The notes under the pieces were generated by a model. That model saw nothing but the letters and a program-made list of their open reading frames with translations. It was not told the origin of the DNA and did not search any database. A program made the position numbers and the translations under genes. This document shows, piece after piece, positions 10,745 through 20,738 of a stretch of 64,000 nucleotides of DNA. Source of the DNA: Xiphydria camelus (Eukaryota > Arthropoda > Insecta > Hymenoptera > Xiphydriidae); the NCBI GenBank assembly GCA_963678675.1, contig OY783196.1, positions 16,052,138 through 16,116,137 on the forward strand, read 5' to 3'. The stretch's first letter is position 1. Each line of letters starts with the position of its first letter.

Positions 10745-11748
10745 TCCTCCCCACTGTTTTCGTCTACTACGGGAACGAATCCATTTCTCATGAGCATTTT
10801 ACTGAGTATTTCAGCTGGTCAAATAATTTTTGATAAGTATCTTGCATTTGATAAATAGTACACAATAGCAGCAACGTAAGAACAGCAGCAACTGTTCTTC
10901 TGCCATTAGCACATTCACATGCATAGTTTATTATGCCAGAAATCCCGATACTGTTAGGTTTGTACCTAATGAAGCTTCTATATGATGTCCGAGAAATGTG
11001 TCGTGATGGTACTTTGAATTTGAGCACATTTGGTTCAGCCATCACGTATTCGAAAACAACTTTTCCATCTCTATCCATCATTTCGGCTAAATACGATACA
11101 GCTTGGGAAAATTGATATGATCCAGTAAAAAGAATTTTCAATTCCTTTTCGGTCATTTTTGGAAAGTCAAGGATTTCGTCAGAAGCGATAGTTTTGAAAG
11201 GAATCTTTCGCCGGATCCAGCCTTTCGTCTCTGCCTCAGTAGCTAGGCCATTTTCCGTGCCATTCAGACTGTGCATTCTTTCTAAATTTTCATCTGTATA
11301 TTCTACATCAGATTATAGTCTTTTGCCGTATGAGTTATTAAAAATGATGCAATTCTAAAATAAACTCCAACTTGAGGTATCAGTTTGGTGTCGATTTTGT
11401 GATCTAGAAGACGATATTTTTGTTTGAAAATGCCGTGAACAGATCGAACCACCCAGCGAATTTTAGTCACAAAAAAGATTGGTTACATTCTTGAGTAGTT
11501 AATTGCTTGCGCTTCCCTTTCAAAGCAGGCATTAATACTTCAACATTTTTATCATCGAGATTGTTTGGGAGCCATGCGATCGATGTTAGATCTCCGCGGG
11601 ATCGTAAATCCCGCAGACACTCGTTCGTGACACGGCTACTGACCAAATATACCGCAAGGCGGATTTTGAGATTCCACGGTGATTGATTTCGAATGCGTGG
11701 TGAGAAAGAGTTGAACCGGGCGGTTAATTGAAGGATTCGACACTGCAC
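10745..11748 (-). pseudogene. DDE transposase-like protein with SWIM-type zinc finger, degraded
   Basis: Three minus-strand pieces follow one another. 11748-11467 resembles the end of a DDE_Tnp_4-like catalytic domain (EVLMPALKGKRKQLTT). 11465-11330 in another frame continues it (KIRWVVRSVHG, KLIPQVGVYFRIASF). 11276-10788 gives a helical region ending in YACECANGRR. The latter is a SWIM-like C-x-C...C-x-H motif, but its second half (GCCSHIAS type) is readable only after a frameshift, with the frame then running to a stop near 10745. At least two frameshifts and a stop make it a pseudogene. A second copy of the same C-terminal motif lies at 36770-37086. The family assignment is from memory of insect uncharacterised proteins with this motif combination. 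Confidence 0.6.
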
Positions 11749-11760
11749 TCACTATATTAC

Positions 11761-12823
11761 TGTTAATGTAGTCGAATTAAAGAGATACAGGTGATGATTA
11801 ACCGTGGTTTACAATTAACTGTTCCGAATGCACTGTATACGATACACTACACTGGTGTGCCTTGGTTGGCAAGTTAACTGACTTGTCACTTAAGTATAAC
11901 GGATATACACTTAGGTGAATTGAATTATAAGTTGAAGGACTTATAACCTGAATGCGCTGGATAGACTGGTTTACTGAGGCATTGATCCCTATGCTGACTG
12001 AGGCACGTTTGCACATTGAAGAAGATACATTCGGTAGCGATTTATATACATTACAACTAATAGCTAGTGGGGATAGCGTGGGTGATGCGGTACGCTCTAA
12101 TTGGTTGGTTGAGAGTGACGCTATAACTAGTGTGGGTTGATGGATGCGCCCTGATTGGCTAGGAAGGTGATTAACTCCCCTGGCGAGGAAGGTACAATCT
12201 CTTAGCATTCCGAAAGGAGCGAGGAAGTTTCCGAAGAAGTGCAGGTGCATTCTGTACTTGGAATCTCCCGTGACGTACTAAGTTCCGTTAGAGGAAATAA
12301 GCTAATGCGGCTCAAGGATAATCCTTTTTCGAAATGCATCAAGGTTCAAGGATCCGGAAAGGCCCGGTAATTAACGGTATACCTGGATGCGTGTACACAG
12401 GTCAACGGATATCATTAAAACGGACTACTAGTGAAGGAATAGCTACGATTCGCGGAATATACCGTTCGCCTTGCCGTCGGAATTAATCCTTGGTCGCGCT
12501 AATACTGATTGCTAAGAAACGATATCGATGCTTCTAAATTCCGACCAACGTTTGTCGGAACAGAGATATTGTTTTATATCTCGAAAATCGCGATCGAGTA
12601 TAAACTTATCTTTCTTTTCTAGTAATGTACATAAATCATTCGTCTTGAATGATAGATTCTAGAATTTTTGCATTATTTTCATTAGCAGGGTAAGGTCCGA
12701 GCATATATCTGCTATGTATCCATCAGTAGTACAAATCGTAAAAGGCTTGCAAAGAGGAACTTTCTTTTGACCAGAGAAAGATTTTCTTTGGTAGGTATTC
12801 ATTATTTGTATTGGGAGTACAAA
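11761..12823 (-). other. LTR-like block, unassigned
   Basis: No reading frame convinces. On the minus strand the block has CCAAT boxes (about 12155 and 12100), a TATA-type box (TATATAAATCGC, near 12045) followed by an initiator-like TCAGTC, and an end in ...ATTAACA at 11761, all LTR-like. I find no matching partner LTR, primer-binding site or TSD. It could be an old solo LTR or ordinary intergenic sequence. Confidence 0.3.
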
Positions 12824-13955
12824 TTAGTTCGGTCCGTTTTTTTGTGGTTAGAAATGCATTTATTTCAGTACAAAATGATTGAATAGATTAATCAAAGTAT
12901 TGTCCATCGCTGGCTACTAAATTTTCCCACCTCTCAGGCAATTTTCGAATTCCATCTTGAAAAAATGTCTCGTCTTTTGAGGCGATCCAAGTTAGGAGCC
13001 AACGGGCGCGCGCGGGCGCGGTTGTAGGAGCCAATTTTCGATTTCTGCGAAAGAAGTGAACCGGTGACCTGCTAAATCGTGCTGCATCCATCGGAACAAC
13101 CAGTAATTAGAAGGAGCAATGTCCAGCGAATACGGCGGGTGGGGTAAAATATCCCAATTGAGCGTTTCCAAATATTTTTTTACGACTTTTGCGACATGAG
13201 GCCGATCGTTGTCATGCAGAAGAATAACTTTGTCATGTCTTTGCTCGTATTCTGGCCGTTTTTCTCGTAATGCACGGCTCAAACGAATCAATTGTAGCCT
13301 ATACCGATCGCCCGTAATGGAATCGCCAGGTTGTAGCAGCTCATAGTATACAACACCCTTTTGGTCCCACCAGATACACAGCATGACCTTCGAACCACGA
13401 ATATTCGGTTTTGGTGTTGATGTTGAGATCGATGGCAATGATTGACCGGGCATAGCGTAGTATTTTTTCTTCATGGGGTTATCGTAGAATTACCATTTCT
13501 CATCCCCAATCACAATCCGATGTAAAAAACCCTTTCTTTGTTTCCTTTGAATCAGTTGCTCGCAAGTAAAAAATCGCTTTTCAACGTCTCTCGGGTTCAG
13601 TTCATAAGGCACCCAATTGCCTTGCTTTTGAATCATTCCAATGGATTTCAATCGTACGGAAACTGCTTGTTGAGTAACCCCCCAATGATTCTGCAAACTC
13701 CTCTTGCATTTAACTTGGATCATCATCGAGTAATGCCACCAATTCATTGTCTTCAAATATTTTTGGCTGTCCAGAGCGAGGCTTATCTTCAACGCTGAAA
13801 TCACCATTCTTTAAATGTCGAAACCATTCCCTACATGATTTATCAGTTGGAGCATTGTCACCATAAACTTCCACAAGCATTCGATGCACTTCAGCTGCAC
13901 TTTTCTTCCAATTAAAGCAGAAAACTAAAACCTCCCGCAAATGCTGCTTAGTTAA
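12824..13955 (-). mobile_element. mariner element, 5'-truncated
   Basis: The 3' end of the element (TTAGTTCGGTCCG at 12824) looks like a mariner terminal repeat and lies about 60 bp after the transposase stop. At the other side the transposase reading stops at a TTAA (13952-13955) and no matching terminal repeat follows, so the 5' end is missing. Confidence 0.75.
12888..13955 (-). pseudogene. mariner transposase, broken
   Basis: Pieces in three frames cover most of a ~345-residue mariner transposase. They are the N-terminal helix-turn-helix (FCFNWKKSAAEVHRM, CREWFRHLKNGDF), the linker GDEKW, the first catalytic region (LCIWWDQKGVVYYELL), the second D in LLHDNDRPHVA, and the third catalytic block. 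In the third block the family sequence APSDY reads APSNY, so the last catalytic aspartate of DD34D is replaced by asparagine. The C-terminus is present (RWENLVASDGQYFD). A GC-rich stretch (about 12999-13020) and a frame change separate the catalytic part from the C-terminus, and another frameshift lies near 13480. Inactive. Confidence 0.93.
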
Positions 13956-14275
13956 CCTTCCGGCGGGCGCGCCGTGCGGGCTAACACCGACGGGCGCGTG
14001 ACGGCATTCTGGCCGCCTTCAAACTGACGACTACTTTAGCGGATAAGAGAAGGTGTACACCATTGATCATAGATTTTTTCATTAGGTACACAACTATTAA
14101 TATTCAAACCAATAAACTTTAATGAAAACGTAAACAATATAAAAACATAATTTCGATAGTATAAATGAAATCTGCCTTTCAAAAAATAATAGTCTTTTAT
14201 TAAAAATTTAAGCAATCCAAAAGGAGTAAAAATAAACATTTCACCGTTACACGCCTTCCTGCTCTTGTTCAAGTT

Positions 14276-14950
14276 CTACACACATATTGCATGTGACTTT
14301 CTTGGTTGAATGGTTTTTGTATACATATTTTCTCCACATTCGTGGCAGGATATTGAAGTTCTGTTATTTTTCTTACTGCCGCAGAACAAGCAAATACGTC
14401 TTGGTAGAGAGGGAGCAGCTTCTGCCCGATTAGGTTCTTCTTTGTACTTTTCTAAAAAATACTTTATTTCTCCAGGAAGGTTAGTAATTGTAGCTCTATA
14501 TTTCAAATTTTCCTCCATTAGTGATAGAGCTAAATTGAACGTGTATGTTCTCCTGATAGTCTTGATGTTGGGATTATTGGCTCTGTATATTTTAAAGGAA
14601 TTGATTCCTGCTACATCAAGAAGTCGGTAAAAAACAACCATTGGCCACCTTCGAGTTGTTCTAGAAGTGGAGCAGCATGAACACATGAGGTCCACAGTAT
14701 CGACACCTCCTTTTGTCGCATTATAGTCTACTATTTGGAGAAGTTTGCCTGGTTGGTTTGGCGCGGATTCATGCACGGATTTCCACTTTACCTTATCCAC
14801 GACAATCCTTTCATCATACAATCTACGATACTCTTCAGGGCATTTCATAACTGACATTTGTAATTTTAAGCCGTTTACTGCAGAAATTTCTAACGCATAA
14901 TACTGTGGAAATGGAGAGTCGAATTGAAAGTGATATAAAAACTGCAACAA
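14276..14950 (-). pseudogene. chimera: SWIM-protein segment joined to piggyBac transposase C-terminal half
   Basis: The open frame has two unrelated parts. Its last ~145 codons are unmistakably piggyBac: YNATKGGVDTVDLMCS, TRRWPMVVFYRLLDVAGIN, and a C-terminal cysteine-rich domain (C-LF-C...C-HE-C...C). The first ~75 codons (FQFDSPFPQYYALEIS, CPEEYRRLYDER, ESAPNQPG) do not belong to piggyBac and look like the continuation of the SWIM-domain protein lying just upstream on the same strand. The joint is in frame at about 14725. piggyBac transposases are normally ~550-600 residues, so the DDD catalytic core before TKGG is absent. The frame begins without a good start. Confidence 0.7.
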
Positions 14951-14968
14951 ATCTCGTAATTCACATTC

Positions 14969-15837
14969 TCATGCAAGTCTAATGGCTTCTCTTTCTTCTC
15001 TTGTATTAATACAGTTTTCTTCGAATTTATTCATCTTAGAAAATGCACAATTCTCTGCCCTGAGAGCATCAGTCACATTTCCTACAGCTCGAAATCGAAA
15101 AAACTTTCGTGGCTCAATATTTTCCTTACTTTCTACTAAGATTTCTTCCACTGTACAACCTTTTCAATATTTTACCAGCTGAACCTCCGGTGGCCTATTC
15201 CAGATCATGGGCTTATCTGTTTTTGAAAGCGCGTTCTCAACATTAACGAAACTACAGATAGCTGTAGCAGGATTTGCATGTTTGCAAAATCCTTTACCGC
15301 CCTTGCACGTACAAGATGTATCGGTGACATTTCGAGTGTTATCCAGCTGTTCAAAAGGCAAAGGAGAAAAGAAATGTAAGAATAATATTGATGAAAATCT
15401 CTATAAATGTCCACTGACAAGCAATGAAAAATTACGATTTTCCCATGAAAACTACGTATTCCTTCATAAGTGACATATGGACATTCATAGAATTTTTACA
15501 TTTACATTTTAAAAATAAAAAAAATAAAGATGGAAGGAAAACATAGGTACCTGAGCAATAGGAAAAAATACAAATTTTCTTTTTTTCGTGTGCTATGACA
15601 ACCTGGAGTCTCTCTAAGAACTGCCCCTTGAATGATGGAGTAACTTCCGCATCTTTCTTTTCTCACATTACTCACGTGAAAACCGTTAACCAATTTTTGA
15701 CCTTTTCTTCTTGTTTTTTTACGAAATAAACCTAATTTAACTGGCTGGAAGTGACCGTAAATGATAGTGTCCATGTTGAATACAAAATAACAATTATTTT
15801 GTTTTTTTTTTTCTATTAAAATGTTGAATTTCACCAA
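14969..15837 (-). pseudogene. SWIM zinc-finger protein, fragments
   Basis: 15361-15164 encodes a SWIM-type finger (SCTCKGGKGFCKHANPA: C-x-C...C-x-H) followed by KTDKPMIWNRPPEVQLVKY. An in-frame TGA at about 15163 separates it from 15151-14969, which continues the same protein (VEEILVESKENIEP). A further upstream piece within 15837-15502 (GFHVSNVRKERCGSYSIIQG) may be the preceding exon. Such fingers precede a YqaJ-type recombinase domain in many insect mobile-element proteins; that domain is not seen here. Function unknown, broken by at least one stop. Confidence 0.5.
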
Positions 15838-15839
15838 TA

Positions 15840-16780
15840 AATCACAAATGCTTTCGGCTACTAGAAAATGATTTTATTTCGATTTTATTTCGCGCAAAGA
15901 CTCTCGAGAAACGTACTGTCCGGAGTGTTAGTTTGTTCAAGAACTGAGGATTTTTTAGAAAGCTGGAGGAGTATCTCGAGTATGGAGCTATGGAGCGGGG
16001 AGGAGAAGAAATTTAGAGAAAAAACTGTGTAAGGGTAGGCGGAAATGAAATTTACAGCTTAGAAAGTTTTTCGGTAAAAAGGGTCAAGGATGCTTGAGAG
16101 GGTTTTTTGGCGTGGATGAAGAGTCCGTCTCGTAATAAAGGAGAAGTCGGTGGAGGCATTCCGGGTTCGCACCGAAGGGCGCAGTACCTATAACTAGTGA
16201 GTGCAGCTGTTTACAGATACACAACAAAAAATACGTCAAAAAGTGCCAGTTTATATTGACATACGATGTCGTACCGGCTATACCTTTCTCTCATATTTAT
16301 TGCGCGAGAAATCCGTCAGATAGCGCGCGTGTCGCAGAAAATAGGTACTGCGGAGGTATATACGCCCCACGCGGCGTGAACGGAGTCTTCAAAAAAATAG
16401 TCTGGCAGGGAACGTGTTAATATCGAGACCAAAATCAAAACTTTTACCCGTGACTCGCCAAACCGACAGGAGTAAGGCCACGTGGTCTTGAACAGCCTTC
16501 ACGTAAATAAACATTCTCTGAAGTTACACATTCATGTCACCCATGCACACAGGGAGGTAAATTCTACCATGTTAATAACTATATAGGCATGGAAAACATG
16601 AGCAGAACTTGAAAACTAAAGGAGAAATCCGCAAGAGTCGTTTTCAATAATAGAGCTGTACACGCACGTCACTTATACTGTTGGATTAAAGTTCTGAAGT
16701 GTCCGTGAAGCGATGGAACGAGTGTACACACATATACACATTTGGCTTATTGTTAGTCCTATCGCCTCTTAACAGCACGC
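15840..16780. other. no recognisable gene
   Basis: Mixed-composition sequence without a coding frame or repeat I can identify. Confidence 0.6.
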
Positions 16781-19148
16781 TTCATTTTCGCCAGGGAAAG
16801 GGGGTCGAGCTTTTAATCACGATGGTATTACCGAACAGAACGAGTCGATAACACAGGCCTGCGATGAAAAAAATACAAGGGAAGTGACAACTGAAGTTTA
16901 TGTCTTTTTTGGTGTTGATTGAGAAAAAAATAATAAAAAAGTTCTATCACGTCAAGTTTTTTTGAAAAATTCAAGTTTACTTGGATTTTTATGAACATTT
17001 ACTGTACACATTTTTTCGGCGTTGAATTTCTTGCCTCCCTGTCTGACCATGATTCTACCTTGGTGAAGTCTACCGAAAACCCCTCTATCGCCTGTGAATG
17101 AATAAACATACCTATCGAATTCGAAAGCGCCAGGGCACAGTATAGGTATGGGCACACTTCGAGTGGACGCGTCGTGCCGCCCGAGCGATAAATCTTATCG
17201 CGCATCGGAAATAAACATATCGTGTTTATGTGTGAAAATACGGTGCAGTGCCGCTCGAGTGGACGTCTCAAACAATCCGGGCGAGAATGTTTAATGTTTT
17301 CTCGCACTTGGAGTCGAAACATCGAGTTCGGCGTCACTGAGTGACGGATCGAACCGCCGGGCGCGGAAGCTAGACACTACCCGGGCGCCTCTAAGGCGCC
17401 CCTCCACCGCAAAGGGTTTAAAAAGAAATTAAAATAGTATGTGTTGGTGATTTTTCTCTAGAAACTACACCATAAATTGATGTATTTAAGTTTAAACCCA
17501 AGGGAACGTTCAGTTTTCAGCTCGACCAGAGGCGGCTCCTGCGATCTGGTCGAACAGTGGTTTTCATCCATTTAAACCTATACAAAATAATCGATTGCTG
17601 AAAAATTAATTTGCCTCACCAAGAATCGATTATTTTACATATATTTCAAGAGATAAAAACCACTGTTGTGCCAGATAGTACGCAAAATTGTTCGAGATAA
17701 TTAGTTTTCAAATAGGATTCTAGCAAAAATAGCGATATCGATTTTACAAAAAATCCTGACGTCATGGAAAAAAATGGAGGTCATTTTAGAAATCAGCACA
17801 CCAAATAACATAAAAATCAGCGAAAACTTCTCTTGTATTTTTCAAAAACTTTAATTTCGCAGGCCTGTGATAATTTCTAACAACGAGTTTATGCAAACAT
17901 CTTGGAAACGGTGAGAGATATGACGAAGCGGAGCAAACTTTAAGACGATACGTAGGAGGTCGAATTTTCAGCCGCGATGGCATTATTGAACAGAACGGGT
18001 CGATAATTGTTTAAATAATAAACAATTTCAAATATTTCGGTAACGGGAAGAGATAAAACGAAACGGAGAATATTTTGAGGTTCTTAAGGGGTCATATTTC
18101 AAGCCATAATGGCATTGGCTGTGCAGTGCGATTCTATGATTGTTATTTAAACAATTTCATTATTCAAATGAATAATTGAAAATATCTCGAAAACTGTGAC
18201 AGATACGACGAGGGGAGAAAATTTGGGGGCGTTGTCTAGGGGGTTGACATTTCAACCATGATAGTATTACTGCACATGGCGAGTTGATAAATCGATTAAC
18301 AATTTGTTTAGACAATAAACTTAAGTAAATATCTCGAAAACGGTAAGAGACACGACGAAACGGAAGAAATTTTGAGAGTTGAAGGAACTCGAACTTTTAG
18401 CTGTGATATAATAGATAATATTACCGAAGAGAACGAATCGATATTTTGTTTAAATAAAGGACTTACACAAATATTTCGGAAATGCTGGGCGATAGGGAAA
18501 ACGGAGAAAATGTGGGGTTACGAAAAGGGGTCAAGCCGTTAGTTCTGAGGGTTGAATATTACCGTACACTCCGAGTCGATAAATTGTTTAATAATTTGTT
18601 TGAACAGTACACTTAAGCAAATATCTCGAAAACGAGAAAAGATTTGACGAAATGGAGGACATTTTGAGGTTCTTAGGGGATCAAACTTTCAGCTGCAATA
18701 GTGCTGCCGTATAGTGCGATTCTGCAATTGTTTAAACAATAAACAATTGCAAATATCTTAAAAACGGTGGCAGATACAGCGAAACGGAGAATATTTTGGG
18801 GTATTATCTACAGGATTGAACTTTTAGCCATGATGTGTGGTATTACCGTCCACAGCGAGTCAATAAATTATTTAAGGATTTGTTTAAACAATGAAGTTAA
18901 TAAAATATCTCGGAAACGATGAGAGATGTGACAGGATAGACAAAATTCTTAAAATTTCGAATAAATTAGAACATTCTGTTGTGATTGGGTTACCGAACAA
19001 AGTGAGTCGATGATTTATTTAAACAATGGATTCATATAAATACATATACACATATCTTGGAAACTGAAAGAAATACGATGAGACAGGGAAGATTTTAAGG
19101 CTATACGTAGACTTAGAAGGTCAAATGTTCAACCGTAACGGTATTATG
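16781..19148. repeat. degenerate ~160-bp tandem array, interrupted
   Basis: About eight diverged units contain, in order, ATATCTCGAAAACGG, a GAGAGATACGACGAAACGGAG-like block, TTTTGAGG, a 'tcaaactttcagcc' block, 'attaccgaacag..cgagtcgata', and TTGTTTAAACAATAAAC. One unit lies before 16853 and the rest from 17868 on, because a hAT-like element is inserted between them. The array stops at the gypsy insertion and resumes at about 34259. Confidence 0.75.
16854..17867. mobile_element. hAT-like non-autonomous transposon
   Basis: Inverted ends CAGGCCTGCGA (16854) and TCGCAGGCCTG (17867) continue into a weaker match (AAAAATACAAG(G/A)GAAG). The adjacent 8 bp are CGATAACA on the left and TGATAATT on the right, sharing GATAA, which suits an aged 8-bp hAT target duplication. 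It lies within the tandem array. No transposase is seen inside. Confidence 0.55.
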
Positions 19149-20087
19149 TGTGACGTGGAGAATCGCTCCGCGTCACAAAAAGGGTGCACTCGGGCCCCTT
19201 TCGGAAAATGCGCGCGAATCGATTCGCGATAAGGCCGCGCGAAGCGTCACGATCGCGATCGTGACGAGAAGGCGAGCGAGTCGGAGGAGTCAGTTTTGCG
19301 ATTACGCTCGGCAAGTAAGCTTCTTAGTTTGTGAGCTAGCGAGAGTGCCCCGAATCGAGTTAAGAGAGTGCGACCAAGAGCAAGCAGAGGAGCCGCGACG
19401 AGAGCCACCGTGAGAGCCCTCCCCGATATCGAGCGAGAGCTCCTCCCAGGAGGCTGAGGTCAACGTCGAGAGGACCCCCGGATCTGCCACCCGGAAGCCG
19501 AGGAGCTGGTACGCGCCCAGCCAGGAAACGACCGCTGCAGACCCGGTACGCTCCCCTCTTTTCGCGCGACCTCCGACTCGCCTCCGCGCCGTAGCTCGCC
19601 GTCCGAGAGCGCCCGTTTTTGTTAGCGCCTCCGCGCGAGCGCTTCGTTTCGTCCGTCGGCGAATCGAGCGGTGTCCGCGGGATTGTGCGGCACCGTTTCG
19701 GTGTTTCGTTAGATTAACGCTCGCGAGCGTCGTTCGGGGACCAGTGTAGAGTTCCCCGGCAAATAAACGTTTCTATTGCTTTCTTTTGACGCAGTCGATT
19801 TTTCTTTTTCGCGAACCCGTCCGCGAATCCGTCCTCCCGAGTCCCAGTCAGCGTCCACCGAACCGCCCCTCTACCATTTGCTGTGGTAACCGGACCCGTT
19901 CGGGATCGGAACGGTACCGATCTCGCGATTCCCGCGCGTTCACGGGGAGCTCGATCGTCTCCCCTCGCGGTGCATGCGCGGTGCACCTGGCGCCCATCGT
20001 TTTTTTCGTTTCGCGCGCGGCATCGTAGCCGCTTAATAGGGGCGTAGCGGAGTGCACCGAGGGCCCTCACCGGAGCGCTACGTCATA
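19149..20087 (+). repeat. gypsy 5' LTR
   Basis: 939 bp, TGTGACGTGG...GCTACGTCATA, GC-rich. It is followed by three bases and the primer-binding site. It pairs with the interrupted 3' LTR. An AATAAA-type signal (CAAATAAACG, about 19760) could serve as the poly(A) signal of the R region. Confidence 0.95.
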
Positions 20088-20090
20088 AAT

Positions 20091-20108
20091 TGGCGCCCAA
20101 CGTGGGGC
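20091..20108 (+). promoter_or_regulatory. gypsy primer-binding site, tRNA-Lys
   Basis: TGGCGCCCAACGTGGGGC is complementary over 18 nt to the 3' end of insect tRNA-Lys(CTT), including CCA, as I recall that tRNA. It lies 3 nt after the 5' LTR. Confidence 0.9.
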
Positions 20109-20738
20109 TGCCGCCGTTGAAAAGTAAATTGTTCCTCCGCGAATTATAAATTCGACGCGACCGTTAGTCGTCGCGAATCGCCGTTAGGAATAATCCGCAA
20201 CGTTGCAAATTCGAATCCTTATCGGCAGAGGACAGTTTTTGTGTGACCTCGGAGGCTGGGACGAGGACGAAGCCGTTATCGTCGCGCTTTCGACTGCGTC
20301 GTCGTTTTCTTTCGCGCTTTCTTCTTTGTTTTCGCCGCCTCTTAGACCGACGTAAGATCCGGTTCGGTTCGAGCGACTCGACCGTTGCGGGGTCAAGCGG
20401 ACCCAGCGCACGGCGAATAGTGGGGCGATTCCCCCCGGCTCACCGACGCGTAGTAGTAGGCGTAGCGATAAGTGAAGGAGTGTGCGTGATTGCGACACGC
20501 TCGCGGCTCCGCGGATCCGTTTTACCGACCGCGGTGAAACCGCGACGGATCCCCGTTATCCGGGCCGCGACCCAGATACGCGTGTGAGCAGCTGATCGGC
20601 CATCGCACAAACTCCGCGAGATATCGAAGCGATTCCGGGCTCGATCAGCTGAGCGATCGACGACCGATTCGTCGAGCACGCACGCGTTGGGATTGAGTGC
20701 GCGTACCAATCCCCGGGGGTGCCGCCACCGACAAGAAA

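Noticed and set aside
11798..12250. 150-codon open frame on the minus strand
   Set aside because: Low-information composition, no domain, and it lies in an LTR-like block.
13956..17417. Possible 3.46-kb piggyBac element bounded by TTAA at 13952 and 17418
   Set aside because: The GC-rich ends resemble each other only weakly, and the right end would lie inside the hAT-like element that starts at 16854.
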